In this document: in pieces, positions 22,284-31,695 of the stretch
Numbering within the stretch: position 1 is the first letter of the stretch
Layout: each line of letters begins with the position of its first letter
DNA from: Woeseiaceae bacterium
GTDB taxonomy: Bacteria; Pseudomonadota; Gammaproteobacteria; Steroidobacterales; Woeseiaceae
Assembly: GCA_021773035.1 (NCBI GenBank)
Contig: JAJFKU010000038.1
Coordinates: 140,125-204,124 of the forward strand
Direction: 5' to 3'
DNA length: 64,000 nucleotides
Position numbers and translations under genes: made by a program
The notes under the pieces: generated by a model
What the model saw: only the letters and a program-made list of their open reading frames with translations
The model's database searches: none
Told to the model about the DNA's origin: nothing

Positions 22284-25274
22284 ATGAACATTCTGAAGAA
22301 ACTGGGAAACATCAAACTGACGGGAAAAATGGTCCTCGCCATGGTCTTCGTCGGCCTCGTGCCGCTGGCTATTGCGAGCTATGTGAATAGCAGCGCTGCC
22401 GGCACTGCGCTCAAGGACGCGACGGTTAATCAGCTTGGTTCACTTCGGTCTGTGAAAAAAAGCCAGATCGAAAACTATTTCAAACGAATAGAAAACCAGG
22501 TGAGAACGCTGTCCGAAAGCCGTATGGTCATCGATGCCGTACAGGAGTTCAAAAGCGCCTACCGGTCACTACCGGACGATCTCAATGTTTCCGATGAGCA
22601 GTTACAGGAATATCGTCAGAAGCTGGCAACCTACTACAACGGACAGTTCGGCCGCGAATTCGCGTCGCAGAACGGCGGCAGCACCGACACTTCATCCCTG
22701 GTACCCTCGTCGCCTTCTTCCATCGTTAGTCAATACCTTTACATAGCGGCGAACCCAAGCGCCCTCGGTTCAAAAGACAGCCTGGATTATTCAGACGACG
22801 GCAGTCCATACAGCCAGACACATAAGAAGTTTCACCCGGCCCTGCGCAGTTACCTCGGCAAGTTCGGTTTCTACGACATCTTCCTCGTCGATCCGGAAAG
22901 CGGCAATATCGTCTATAGCGTATTCAAGGAAATTGACTACGGCACCAGTATTACTACCGGCCCGTACAGCGACACGAATTTCGCCGACGCAGTCAGCAGC
23001 GCGCTTGCCTCGTCTGCCGACGGTGCGACTTTGGTCGACTTCGAAGCCTACCTGCCTTCCTACAACGGCCCCGCCTCGTTCATCGCATCACCTATCTACG
23101 AAGGTTCAACACTGGAGGGCGTGCTCGTATTCCAGATGCCCATCGGTGAAATCAACGCCATCATGCAGGAACGAAGCGGTCTTGGTGAAACCGGCGAAAC
23201 GTATCTGGTCGGCAGCGACTTGCTGATGCGCTCGCAATCCCGGTTTGCCGACGAAAATACCATTCTCAGCACACGTATTGAAACCGCAGCAACAGCCGCG
23301 GTGTTTACCGGAGCAGTCGATGCCATGGTGGTGAATGATTACCGGGGAATTCCGGTGATCTCCTCTTACGCGCAACTGTCGATTGAAGGCGTCGACTGGG
23401 CGCTGCTGGCGGAAATCGATGAGTCGGAGGCACTCGCCGCAGTGGGTAGCCTGGTCAAACACGCTGTGTTGGTTGCGCTTGGCGCGGTCGCATTCGTTAT
23501 TGTCATTGCGTTCTTCTTTGCGCGCTCCATGATTCGACCAATTACTGCAGCAGCGGAAGTCGCAGGTAATATCGCAGAAGGCGATCTGTCCAATTCGATC
23601 GATACTTCATCCGGTGACGAGTTGGGCAGTCTCCTGAAGTCACTCAGTACGATGCAGGACAATTTGCAAAGCCGAATAGAGGCCGATCGCGTTGCAATGG
23701 CGGAGGCCGGGCGCATTCGTCAGGCGTTGAATAACGTCAACGGTAACGTGATGATCGCTGACAACGACCTGAACATTATCTATATGAACGAGGCGGTGAC
23801 GGAGTTGTTTGGCGAGGTCGAGGCCGAGTTCCGACAACACATTCCGAGCTTCAATGCCAGCAAACTGATGGGCAGTTGCATCGATGTATTCCACAAGAAC
23901 CCGGCACATCAACGCGGCCTGCTCGCCTCACTGAATACTACATTCGAGTCAGAAATCAATGTTGGTGACTGCACCATGAATATCGTGGCCAACCCCGTCT
24001 TCGCTGACGACGGCGAGCGCCTGGGTACCGTGGTTGAGTGGACCAATCGCACGCAGGAAATCGCGATTGAGAAGGAAGTACAGAATGTCGTTGACAACGC
24101 GCTCGCGGGTGACCTCAGCAATCGCATCGCCCTCGAAGACAAGGACGGCTTCTTCGAGCGCCTATCGCATGGTGTAAACGAACTCGTCGGTGTCGCTGAG
24201 AAAGTCATCGACGATACGATACGTGTACTCAGCGCCATGGCCGACGGCAAACTGACCGAAACTATCGACGAAGACTACGAAGGACGTTTTGGAATACTGA
24301 AGGACGATGCCAACACCACAGTAGCCAAGCTTACCGAAGTTGTCGGCAACATCCAGACTTCGGCGGCATCGGTGAAGACAGGCGCCGATGAAATTTCACA
24401 AGGCAATACCGATCTCAGCCAACGAACCGAGGAACAGGCATCCAGTCTTGAAGAGACGGCGTCCAGCATGGAAGAGATGACCAGCACCGTACGGCAAAAC
24501 GCAGACAACGCCGGACAGGCGAACCAACTTGCGAAAGCCGCGCGAGAACAAGCGGAAAAAGGCGGCTCGGTGGTCAACAATGCTGTAACGGCCATGGGTG
24601 AGATTAATGCGTCGAGCAAGAAGATCTCCGACATCATCGGCGTTATTGACGAGATCGCGTTCCAGACCAATTTGCTGGCGCTGAACGCTTCGGTCGAAGC
24701 CGCCAGAGCCGGAGAACAGGGTCGTGGGTTCGCAGTGGTAGCCAGCGAGGTACGTAACCTTGCCGGCCGCAGCGCCACAGCGGCCAAGGAAATCAAAGAT
24801 CTGATCGAAGACAGCGGGCGCAAGGTCGACGAAGGGTCCCGACTGGTGAACGAGTCGGGTGAAACGCTCGAGGAAATCGTCACCGGCGTCAAAAAGGTGA
24901 CCGATATCGTTGGAGAAATTGCCGCTGCAAGTCAGGAACAATCCGCGGGGATCGACGAGGTCAATAAAGCCATCACGCAGATGGACGAGCTTACACAGCA
25001 GAATGCAGCGCTGGTAGAGGAAGCGGCCGCGGCCAGCGAGTCGCTGGGCGAGCAAGCCGACGACCTGGATCAGATGATGACCTTCTTTACGGTCAATGGC
25101 GGTGCTTCCGGTGCCAGAAGCGTAGCAACGCGAAGCAACAACGGTAGCGAACGGCGATCCGCGGACCGACCCTGGTCGGGGGATGCCCCGGGCGGAGACA
25201 CACAGAAGCGACCGCCGGCTGCGGCAAAGCAAGTTGCGGCCAATGGTGGCGACCAGGAATGGGAAGAATTCTAG
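22284..25274 (+). CDS. Methyl-accepting chemotaxis protein, large, with dCACHE-like and PAS-like sensor regions
   Basis: The 996-residue receptor has a first transmembrane helix near residues 15-35, a periplasmic region of about 360 residues that resembles a double-CACHE sensor, a second helix ([18 protein letters not shown]), a HAMP domain, a cytoplasmic PAS-like segment ([20 protein letters not shown]), a second HAMP-like region, and a signalling hairpin with the tip [20 protein letters not shown]. It ends in EWEEF, matching the xWxxF pentapeptide that tethers CheR and CheB. The ATG at 22284 is chosen because AGGTGA lies just upstream. The ligand is unknown. Confidence 0.93.
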   Translation: MNILKKLGNIKLTGKMVLAMVFVGLVPLAIASYVNSSAAGTALKDATVNQLGSLRSVKKSQIENYFKRIENQVRTLSESRMVIDAVQEFKSAYRSLPDDLNVSDEQLQEYRQKLATYYNGQFGREFASQNGGSTDTSSLVPSSPSSIVSQYLYIAANPSALGSKDSLDYSDDGSPYSQTHKKFHPALRSYLGKFGFYDIFLVDPESGNIVYSVFKEIDYGTSITTGPYSDTNFADAVSSALASSADGATLVDFEAYLPSYNGPASFIASPIYEGSTLEGVLVFQMPIGEINAIMQERSGLGETGETYLVGSDLLMRSQSRFADENTILSTRIETAATAAVFTGAVDAMVVNDYRGIPVISSYAQLSIEGVDWALLAEIDESEALAAVGSLVKHAVLVALGAVAFVIVIAFFFARSMIRPITAAAEVAGNIAEGDLSNSIDTSSGDELGSLLKSLSTMQDNLQSRIEADRVAMAEAGRIRQALNNVNGNVMIADNDLNIIYMNEAVTELFGEVEAEFRQHIPSFNASKLMGSCIDVFHKNPAHQRGLLASLNTTFESEINVGDCTMNIVANPVFADDGERLGTVVEWTNRTQEIAIEKEVQNVVDNALAGDLSNRIALEDKDGFFERLSHGVNELVGVAEKVIDDTIRVLSAMADGKLTETIDEDYEGRFGILKDDANTTVAKLTEVVGNIQTSAASVKTGADEISQGNTDLSQRTEEQASSLEETASSMEEMTSTVRQNADNAGQANQLAKAAREQAEKGGSVVNNAVTAMGEINASSKKISDIIGVIDEIAFQTNLLALNASVEAARAGEQGRGFAVVASEVRNLAGRSATAAKEIKDLIEDSGRKVDEGSRLVNESGETLEEIVTGVKKVTDIVGEIAAASQEQSAGIDEVNKAITQMDELTQQNAALVEEAAAASESLGEQADDLDQMMTFFTVNGGASGARSVATRSNNGSERRSADRPWSGDAPGGDTQKRPPAAAKQVAANGGDQEWEEF

Positions 25275-25286
25275 AGGGTAGATGAA

Positions 25287-25691
25287 ATGGCGAAACGAAA
25301 AAAAGCCAAGAAGAAGGCACGCAGCAAGGCAACAGCCCGAGTTGTCGCCGAAAAAACGGACTCGAACGAGGGCGGCATCGTGGTGCTCGAGGCTAGCCTC
25401 GGCATTCAACATGCCGGTGAACTGAGCGAACGTCTGGTGTCGGCTGAGCAACTCGACTCTCCGGTCACGATTGACGCTCGCGAAGTGGAGTCGCTCGATT
25501 TATCGATACTGCAGCTACTGATTGCATTCGTGAACTCCGCCGCGAAGAACTCGAAGTCTGTTGACTGGAAGTGCGGTGACGGTGCTGTACGCAGAATCGC
25601 AGAAATGGCAGACCTCGAACGGCACCTGAAGATCAACGAGGTCATTGAAGACGAGGTCGTCGAAGACGATGGACTCTGCCCTGTATTTTAG
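25287..25691 (+). CDS. STAS-domain protein with basic N-terminal tail
   Basis: The 134-residue product starts with a strongly basic tail (MAKRKKAKKKARSK) followed by a STAS domain (about residues 30-125; TIDAREVESLDLSILQLLIAFVNSAAK), the fold of anti-sigma-factor antagonists. STAS proteins act by binding partners, often switched by serine phosphorylation; the Ser in LDLS is a candidate. It lies 12 bases after the receptor gene in the operon, with GAGGG ahead of the ATG. STAS proteins recur in chemosensory operons, but their role there is not well known. Confidence 0.82.
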   Translation: MAKRKKAKKKARSKATARVVAEKTDSNEGGIVVLEASLGIQHAGELSERLVSAEQLDSPVTIDAREVESLDLSILQLLIAFVNSAAKNSKSVDWKCGDGAVRRIAEMADLERHLKINEVIEDEVVEDDGLCPVF

Positions 25692-25715
25692 GAAACTACG
25701 ACGAGGTTCCGACAA

Positions 25716-26168
25716 GTGCCCCATGCAAACGGAAACGACACTGCTATGCAACAATCAAAAGACGTTTCCCGTTTCGTCGAGTTATGTGCGTTGCAGCTGA
25801 GATTGGCGTTGACGGAATCCGGCGAAAACCTGGATGCGCTATCCACAGCGGCGTTGGCGACCAGAAACGGCGACGCCAATGAACTGATTGAACGACTTCA
25901 GTTCGTGGACCGGTTTATGCAACGCCTCGGAAACGTTCAGTCCAGTCTGGAACAGCTTGCACAGCGCCTGAATACAGACGCAGCCAACCCCAATCGCGAG
26001 GATTGGGAGCAGTTTCTCCGCCATGTTCGGGAGACTTACACAATGGAGCAGGAACGTGACGTCTTCGATGCCACGCTGGGCCTGCGGAATATCGGCGAGG
26101 ATCCTGCCGCTGCAGCAAAAACTGAAGGAACGTTGATGCTATTTACTGAGGAAACATCAGATGTCTAG
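25716..26168 (+). CDS. Chemosensory-operon protein with a CheZ-like helical motif
   Basis: The 150-residue product is almost wholly helical and soluble. Its central helix carries LQFVDRFMQRLGNVQ, which fits the F-x-D-x-x-x-Q pattern of CheZ-type phosphatases (in E. coli FQDLTGQ), where the Asp and Gln dephosphorylate CheY. The rest of the sequence is not recognisably CheZ, so the assignment is tentative. The GTG at 25716 has GAGG about nine bases upstream; ATG 25746 is an alternative. It overlaps cheR by eight bases, so it belongs to the operon. Confidence 0.6.
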   Translation: MPHANGNDTAMQQSKDVSRFVELCALQLRLALTESGENLDALSTAALATRNGDANELIERLQFVDRFMQRLGNVQSSLEQLAQRLNTDAANPNREDWEQFLRHVRETYTMEQERDVFDATLGLRNIGEDPAAAAKTEGTLMLFTEETSDV

Positions 26169-27069
26169 TCCAAATGCATCGGCTTCGCTCACCGCCGCCG
26201 GGCAGGAAGCGACACCTGTCGACGATCAGCAGCCGCCCGGCAAGTTTTGCCTCAGCGACTCCGAGTTCGCCAAAATGCAGAAAATTATCCGGGATATGAC
26301 CGGAATCAGCATGAGCGACGCCAAACGCCAACTGGTCTATCGTCGCGTCGAAGGCCGCTTGAAAGCCCTCGGAATGACTTCGTTCAAGGACTATTTGGCT
26401 TTTCTCGAATCCGGCCATCCAGACGAGGTCGAGCTTTTTTCAAACGCGGTCACGACAAACCTGACGTCCTTCTTTCGAGAAAATCATCATTTCGAGTTTC
26501 TGCGAGATACGATTCTTCCTGAAATCGTTAAGAAGAAGGCGAAAGGGGCAAAGCGGCTGCGAATCTGGTCTGCCGGCTGCTCGACCGGCGAGGAACCCTA
26601 TTCGCTGGCTATAACGCTAAGTGAGTCAATGCGAAATCTTGCCGGGTGGGACGCGAAATTGCTATGCACCGATCTCGACAGCGATGTGCTCGCGACCGCC
26701 AGCAAAGGTATTTACCCGATCGCCCGCATCGAAAAAGTACCGGTAGCTCAGAAAAAACGCTGGTTCCAGAAATGTGACAGCCAGGGTGAGCAACAGGTCA
26801 GGGTTCGGGACGAACTACGCGACCTGATCGTTTTCAAACAGCTCAATCTAATGCACGAATGGCCGATGCGCGGAAAATTCGACATTATCTTTTGCCGCAA
26901 CGTCATTATCTACTTCGACAAACCGACGCAACGTGTCCTGATGGAGCGCTATGCGCAGTTTCTTGAAGACGGCGGCTATCTGATCATTGGACATTCTGAA
27001 AGCCTCTACAACGTTTCTAACGAATTCGATCTGCTCGGCAAAACGATTTACCGAAAAAAGATCAAGTGA
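26161..27069 (+). CDS. cheR: Chemotaxis protein methyltransferase CheR
   Basis: The 302-residue enzyme has the N-terminal helical CheR domain and a C-terminal S-adenosylmethionine-binding domain with RIWSAGCSTGEEPYSLAI as motif I and FDIIFCRNVIIYF further on. It methylates receptor glutamates, and the receptor's C-terminal EWEEF may recruit it. The ATG lies inside the end of the preceding gene (overlap of eight bases). It overlaps cheD at the other end by four bases (GTGA). Confidence 0.95.
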   Translation: MSSPNASASLTAAGQEATPVDDQQPPGKFCLSDSEFAKMQKIIRDMTGISMSDAKRQLVYRRVEGRLKALGMTSFKDYLAFLESGHPDEVELFSNAVTTNLTSFFRENHHFEFLRDTILPEIVKKKAKGAKRLRIWSAGCSTGEEPYSLAITLSESMRNLAGWDAKLLCTDLDSDVLATASKGIYPIARIEKVPVAQKKRWFQKCDSQGEQQVRVRDELRDLIVFKQLNLMHEWPMRGKFDIIFCRNVIIYFDKPTQRVLMERYAQFLEDGGYLIIGHSESLYNVSNEFDLLGKTIYRKKIK

Positions 27070-27716
27070 CTGCCGCGACTGAAAATTTGCAGGCTCCGGC
27101 CAACGTGCTGCCTGGTTTTTCTCAGATATCTCGATCCTGGGATCGCGAGCACAGTATTCAGGCGGCGAAGATTCTGCCGGGCGAATATTACGTGACGACA
27201 TCTGACGAGTTGATCACAACGGTATTGGGTTCATGCATATCCGCCTGTATTCGCGACCCGTTGACCGGTGTCGGTGGCATGAATCACTTCATGCTCCCCG
27301 GCAATAAGGACACGAAGAAGAACAAGTGGGCCGGTGTGGATTGCCTGGAGACCAGGTACGGCATCGCGGCAATGGAGAACCTGATCAACGACGTCCTGAA
27401 ACAAGGTTCCAGAAAAGAGCGACTCGAAATCAAACTGTTCGGTGGCGGTGAGGTTTTGAAGATGGAAACTACGAACGTCGGAAAACGTAATGTTCAGTTT
27501 GCGCTCGAGTTCGTGCGCGCGGAAGGTCTGGCAGTGGTTTCCGAAGATCTCGGTGGGCCATACCCCCGAAAGGTCAACTACTTCCCCAAAACGGGAAAGG
27601 TCATGGTTCGCCGCCTGCGGTCACTGCAAACCAAGGCGATCATCGAACATGAAAGAAAATTCGAGTCGTCTCTCGAGACAACACAACAGAGCGGCAGTAT
27701 CGACTTGTTCGATTAG
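27066..27716 (+). CDS. cheD: Chemoreceptor glutamine deamidase CheD
   Basis: The 216-residue product has the CheD catalytic region, with Cys in VLGSCISACIRD and His in GGMNHFMLPG, and the Thr-containing motif KLFGGG. CheD deamidates specific receptor glutamines and, in several bacteria, interacts with CheC-type phosphatases; a CheX-like phosphatase is encoded at 30294. The start is a GTG overlapping the cheR stop codon. The first 35 residues are an extension not usually conserved. Confidence 0.93.
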   Translation: MTAATENLQAPANVLPGFSQISRSWDREHSIQAAKILPGEYYVTTSDELITTVLGSCISACIRDPLTGVGGMNHFMLPGNKDTKKNKWAGVDCLETRYGIAAMENLINDVLKQGSRKERLEIKLFGGGEVLKMETTNVGKRNVQFALEFVRAEGLAVVSEDLGGPYPRKVNYFPKTGKVMVRRLRSLQTKAIIEHERKFESSLETTQQSGSIDLFD

Positions 27717-27757
27717 GCTACCCACACTGCCGTTTTCCAATCATAAGGCGCAATGCA

Positions 27758-28840
27758 ATGAAAACTATCCGAGTACTCATAGTTGACGATTCCGCACTCA
27801 TGCGGAAGCTGCTGACGGATCTGCTCAATTCCGACCGTGAGATCGAAGTGGTAGGTACAGCCATAGACGCCTATGCCGCACGCGACAAGATCAAGAAGCT
27901 GGAACCAGACGTTGTCACGCTCGACGTCGAAATGCCAAAAATGGACGGTGTGACGTTTCTAAGCAATCTGATGCGTCTGCACCCCTTACCGGTCGTCATG
28001 GTCTCTACTCTGACGACGAAGGGTGCGGACCTGACATTGAGGGCCCTGGAACTGGGGGCTGTGGATTTCGTCGCCAAGCCTGTCGTAGACCTGGCACACA
28101 CACTCGACGACTACGCCCTCGAAATCACGAATAAGGTTAAATTCGCCGCAACCGCCAAGGTCGGCGCACTCCACAGCTACGATGGTGACTCGGATAATGC
28201 CAGTGCCAGTAACGGCAAGGCTGCCGTAAAGGTTCAGAGTCAGGGATCAGTCGGTGCCAGTTATCGAACAACCGATCAGGTAATCGCGATTGGAGCTTCT
28301 ACCGGCGGGACAGAGGCCATCAAGGAAGTCCTGGTACGCATGCCTCCGGATGGTCCCGGCATTGCCATCGCCCAGCATATACCGCCGGTCTTCAGCCGCT
28401 CGTTTGCAGAGCGCATGAATCAGGTTTCGCCGTTGGCGGTCTGCGAGGCCACCGACGGACAGCTGATTCTGCCTGGCCACGCCTATGTAGCACCGGGCGA
28501 TCAACACCTTGAGGTCATTCGAGACGGAGCGAAATACCGATGCAAGCTCAACAACGGCGAGCCGGTCAACCGCCACAAACCCTCTGTCGATGTGTTGTTT
28601 GATTCCGTCGCCAATAACGTCGGAAGAAACGCCGTCGGTGCAATCCTGACGGGCATGGGCAAAGATGGCGCCCTGGGCCTGAAGAGAATGCACGATGCCG
28701 GCGCGCAGACCGTCGCGCAGGATGAGAACAGCAGCGTAATCTGGGGAATGCCGAAGGCGGCGATTGATGTCGGTGGCGCCGATGCCGTCCTGCCGTTGAA
28801 GAGTATCGCCAGGAAACTGACCGAGTTAACCAGTCTCTAG
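27758..28840 (+). CDS. cheB: Chemotaxis response regulator methylesterase CheB
   Basis: The 360-residue enzyme has an N-terminal receiver domain with D56 (VVTLDVEMPKMDG) and a C-terminal methylesterase domain with the catalytic Ser in GASTGGTEAI, His in IAQHIPP and Asp in GMGKDGALGL. The linker (about residues 140-175) is Ser/Ala/Lys-rich. It removes methyl groups from receptors after phosphorylation by CheA. It ends the plus-strand run; its TAG lies in a CTAG shared with the stop of the converging HDOD gene. Confidence 0.95.
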   Translation: MKTIRVLIVDDSALMRKLLTDLLNSDREIEVVGTAIDAYAARDKIKKLEPDVVTLDVEMPKMDGVTFLSNLMRLHPLPVVMVSTLTTKGADLTLRALELGAVDFVAKPVVDLAHTLDDYALEITNKVKFAATAKVGALHSYDGDSDNASASNGKAAVKVQSQGSVGASYRTTDQVIAIGASTGGTEAIKEVLVRMPPDGPGIAIAQHIPPVFSRSFAERMNQVSPLAVCEATDGQLILPGHAYVAPGDQHLEVIRDGAKYRCKLNNGEPVNRHKPSVDVLFDSVANNVGRNAVGAILTGMGKDGALGLKRMHDAGAQTVAQDENSSVIWGMPKAAIDVGGADAVLPLKSIARKLTELTSL

Positions 28841-29688
28841 TTGAAGAAAAGCCGCATCAGGTCCGCGACCTCGGTACTTGTCGTTTCCGCAATCTGCAGT
28901 AAAGTGTCGGAGCTCACACCGAGTGTCGACAATGCTGCGGCCTCGATCGGAGGCGCATCTTCGAAGTCCTTGCTTTCCAGTTCCGCCAGCACAGCAACGC
29001 TGTTCGCCACATGCACGACAACAGCAATGTCGTGTACTTCGGGACCGGCAAACGGCGCATGATGAAATTCGATCGCAGCACACAACGTGGCCGGAAAATT
29101 CCAGAGACGGGCCAGTGCGGCTCCAACCTGCGTATGGTCGAAGCCGAAGACCGTACGCTCTGCCTGCCAGGTTGACTTCCCATCGGTTGTTTCCAGTGAT
29201 AAACGCAACGCCTCGCGCGACATCGCCGGATCGACGTTAAACATCGCAAGATGCCCGACGTCGTGTAACAGTCCGGCAGTGAAGGTCGACTCGCCGCGAC
29301 ACAATTTGGCTGCTTTGGCCAGGTTCTGAGTTGCGGCGCCACAATACAAACTGTGCGTCCAGAAATCCTCAAGAGAGATGAGGTCATTTTCGACTCCCTT
29401 GAAGGCATCCTTCGCGGCAATACCGTAAACCAGATCCCGCACTTCCCGGGCACCGATAATCTTGAGGGCTGCCTCTACGCTGTCCGCCGTGCCGCTCAGG
29501 CCGTAGGCTGAGCTGTTCGCGACCCGAAGCATGGCGGCGCTGACGGCCGGATCCTTTTCGATCAACGACGCGATATCGCGGGCACTGGCTGTCTCGTCGG
29601 CCAGCACTTCGTCAATCCGCATCGCAACCTCGCTAAACGAAGCCAATTGCTTCACTTCTCGCGCTATTTCATCGGCACTTGCTGGCAT
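28837..29688 (-). CDS. HDOD-domain protein
   Basis: The 283-residue product is a single HDOD domain (a catalytically inactive HD-like fold), with LASFSEVAMRIDEVLADETASARDIASLI and LLHDVGHLAMF. The HD residues are partly kept (HDVGH), so loss of hydrolase activity cannot be assumed. HDOD proteins often act as signalling scaffolds near chemotaxis or c-di-GMP genes. It is the only minus-strand gene in the locus, with AGGAG ahead of the ATG at 29688. Confidence 0.85.
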   Translation of the reverse strand: MPASADEIAREVKQLASFSEVAMRIDEVLADETASARDIASLIEKDPAVSAAMLRVANSSAYGLSGTADSVEAALKIIGAREVRDLVYGIAAKDAFKGVENDLISLEDFWTHSLYCGAATQNLAKAAKLCRGESTFTAGLLHDVGHLAMFNVDPAMSREALRLSLETTDGKSTWQAERTVFGFDHTQVGAALARLWNFPATLCAAIEFHHAPFAGPEVHDIAVVVHVANSVAVLAELESKDFEDAPPIEAAALSTLGVSSDTLLQIAETTSTEVADLMRLFFN

Positions 29689-29911
29689 CTGTGTTGCTCC
29701 TGTCGTACGAACCTGTCGTACGAATGATTTCTGTACTAAATACGCTATCGGCAGGCTGCGAATTTGCTTGAAGGAACCCAGCCATAACGGCTGTACTTTT
29801 CTTAAAGATTCCTCGGCCGTGGCCGATAGCTAAATCAGGGCGGCCGGCTCCCGGAATCGGGAAAACACGTGGCCGAACCCGTCCTGAGATCATACGAATG
29901 GAATTGCTACG

Positions 29912-30274
29912 ATGAAAATATTAGTTGTCGACGATAGTCCCGCGATGCGAATGATGGTCGTTCGTACGCTGCGCCAGGCCGGTTTTGGCGGGAACGATGT
30001 TACCCAGGCTGAAGACGGTGCTATTGCGCTTGAGGCCATACGCAAAGAGACGCCCGATCTGGTGTTGGCTGATTGGAATATGCCGAATATGACCGGAATT
30101 GAGTTGCTGGAAGCACTCCGTGCGGAGGAAAACAATGTCGATTTCGGTTTTATTACGACGGAATCGACTACGGAAGTACGCAAGAAGGCGACCGATGCAG
30201 GAGCAAAATTCCTGATATCGAAACCGTTTACCGTCGAAGCCTTCGAGAAAGTTCTCAGCACCGTTCTAAGTTAG
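29912..30274 (+). CDS. cheY: CheY-like single-domain response regulator, second copy
   Basis: The 120-residue product is another stand-alone receiver with D7/D8, phospho-acceptor D54 (LVLADWNMPNMTG), FITTES and the Lys in LISKPF. It differs clearly from the CheY at 18518, so the locus has two CheY outputs, one of which may be a phosphate sink or have a different target. It is followed 19 bases later by a CheX-like phosphatase gene, which suggests that pair works together. Confidence 0.93.
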   Translation: MKILVVDDSPAMRMMVVRTLRQAGFGGNDVTQAEDGAIALEAIRKETPDLVLADWNMPNMTGIELLEALRAEENNVDFGFITTESTTEVRKKATDAGAKFLISKPFTVEAFEKVLSTVLS

Positions 30275-30293
30275 ACAGTTCCAGGATACCAAT

Positions 30294-30782
30294 ATGAGTA
30301 AGCAATACGTAGTGCCAGGCACGAGAGCGACCACCGAACTCCTCGCGATGATTTTCGGCAACGAGATCAGCGTAGCAAAGGGAGAAGCCACCGAGATTAG
30401 TGACAGCCACGTAGCCACTTTCATCGACGACGATGACAAGCTGGTCGCGATCTGTGCATGCGACAAACAGTTTGTCGCCTATTCCGGCGCCGCTTTGTCA
30501 ATGATTCCCGCCAACGTTGCCAACGAGATGATCGGTAGCAACGACATTCCGGAATCGATACTGTCCAATTTCTACGAAGTCATGAATATCTGCTCCAAAC
30601 TGATGATGGATGACGACAGTCTTCACCTGCGCCTCGATAAGATAGCCGCTCCGGGTGAGGCTTCTGCAGAGATCGGTTCAATGGCCGATTGTGACCAGAC
30701 ACTATCCTTTACTCTGAACATTCCACAGTACGGACAAGGTGGCTTCGACTTCCTGATTTACCAATCCGGGCGACCGGCGTAA
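30294..30782 (+). CDS. CheX/CheC-like phosphatase of CheY
   Basis: The 162-residue product has the size and style of CheC/CheX/FliY-type phosphatases. Residues S91, E95 and N98 in SNFYEVMNICSKLM fit the S/D-x3-E-x2-N active site, and P120 follows at a spacing one residue off that expected in the family. These enzymes dephosphorylate CheY. Only one such half-site is seen, as in CheX, which acts as a dimer. Its neighbour is a CheY 19 bases upstream, a natural substrate. AGGA precedes the ATG. Confidence 0.75.
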   Translation: MSKQYVVPGTRATTELLAMIFGNEISVAKGEATEISDSHVATFIDDDDKLVAICACDKQFVAYSGAALSMIPANVANEMIGSNDIPESILSNFYEVMNICSKLMMDDDSLHLRLDKIAAPGEASAEIGSMADCDQTLSFTLNIPQYGQGGFDFLIYQSGRPA

Positions 30783-30858
30783 GCAGGAGGCAGCGACAGC
30801 CGTTGGCACAACGACTGTTAACGAATTGCGAAGAACCCCGGTTTGCCCGTCGGCACGC

Positions 30859-31254
30859 TTATACAGCACAGGCGACCGCCTCCACTTCCACCAGCCAGTC
30901 TGGTGAGACGAGGCCGGCGGCATACACTGTCGTTATCGCAGGGCGGACTCCGTCCAGAAGTTCTTTACGAATTGCCACGAGATCATCCATGTCTTCACGG
31001 TGGACAAGGAAAAATGACATCTTCGTAATATCGCCGAACTGCATGTTCGCCGCCTGCAGGACAGATTCCAGGTTCCTCAGAGCCTGCCTGCATTGATCCT
31101 TGAAGGTGATCCCCAGGATGCCGTCCGATGAAACACCTACCTGACCCGATACGCGCAGCACCCGCGCGCCGGCGGGAGTTTCGACGCCGTGCGCATAGAT
31201 GCCGTGATACGGCTCTGCTACGGGAAAAGGATCGTGCCGGGTTGAGTACGTCAT
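30859..31254 (-). CDS. RidA-family protein lacking the usual catalytic arginine
   Basis: From ATG 31254 the 131-residue product has the RidA/YjgF fold (LRVSGQVGVSSDGILGITFKDQCRQALRNLESVLQAANMQF). In true RidA enamine/imine deaminases an Arg follows PA near the C-terminus; here the same place reads RPAITTVYAAG, with Ile instead, so standard deaminase activity is unlikely. It may belong to a Rid subgroup of other function. The first nine residues and the upstream region are repeated in front of the DUF885 gene (31227-31352 versus 35519-35644). Confidence 0.8.
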   Translation of the reverse strand: MTYSTRHDPFPVAEPYHGIYAHGVETPAGARVLRVSGQVGVSSDGILGITFKDQCRQALRNLESVLQAANMQFGDITKMSFFLVHREDMDDLVAIRKELLDGVRPAITTVYAAGLVSPDWLVEVEAVACAV

Positions 31255-31352
31255 AGTCTTGCTGCCAGTCGCTTTGAAGGCAGAACTCTGACCGAAACGC
31301 GAGAAACCTGAAAGTGACCATTTGGCACGTCCCGCATGACAATATCTCATGC
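31227..31352 (-). repeat. 126-bp imperfect direct repeat, copy A
   Basis: This segment aligns without gaps to 35519-35644 at about 85% identity (19 differences by my count), both in the same orientation. It covers the region upstream of the RidA-like gene and its first nine codons. The last 30 bp around the start codon are identical in both copies. Confidence 0.85.
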
Positions 31353-31417
31353 CACAGATACAGGCTTACACCAAGCCGTCAATCAGACATCGTTGCAACC
31401 ACGCCCTGCCTGGTAGC

Positions 31418-31638
31418 TTACTCCGGAAACACGCGCTCCCGATTTTTCTCCACATAGGAGTCTCTTATTGCTTGCAGCCATCGGTTACGCGTTTCTTCTG
31501 CCACCGCGGCCGAGTTTTCGTAAACAACGTGGTGTATTTCGTCCTGACCCAACAACAATTTGCTGACCCTGTAGCGGTACTCAGAGTCCGAACAGGCGCT
31601 GAGCAGACCAACAGGACGATGAAAACGAAACGCCGCAT
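31418..31638 (-). pseudogene. Small lipoprotein gene with a probable frameshift
   Basis: ATG 31638, with AGGA eight bases upstream, opens MRRFVFIVLLV, the start of a lipoprotein signal. The continuation GLLSACSDSEYRYRV, which holds a good lipobox (SAC), is in the next frame and stays open to 31418. One missing base near 31607 would explain this; repaired, the product would be a 73-residue lipoprotein with a charged helical tail (AAVAEETRNRWLQAIRDSYVEK). The frame that continues from the ATG stops earlier. It could be decay or a sequence error. Confidence 0.55.
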
Positions 31639-31695
31639 GATTACTATCCTGACTTCGAATCGTCATCTCAGGACGCTACACATTACTGCGTTGCG

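Noticed and set aside
24396..25451. Long minus-strand open frame opposite the receptor gene
   Set aside because: It lies antisense to a well-conserved receptor signalling domain and has no recognisable domain.
30799..30822. Hairpin after the CheX-like gene
   Set aside because: The stem has a mismatch and no T-run follows on either strand, so it is not counted as a terminator.
30995..31342. Alternative frame of the 126-bp repeat as a coding fragment (DWQxxYDVLNPARSF in both copies)
   Set aside because: The shared peptide stems from the shared DNA. Differences between copies do not favour silent positions in this frame, and the frame continues unrelatedly after the repeat.
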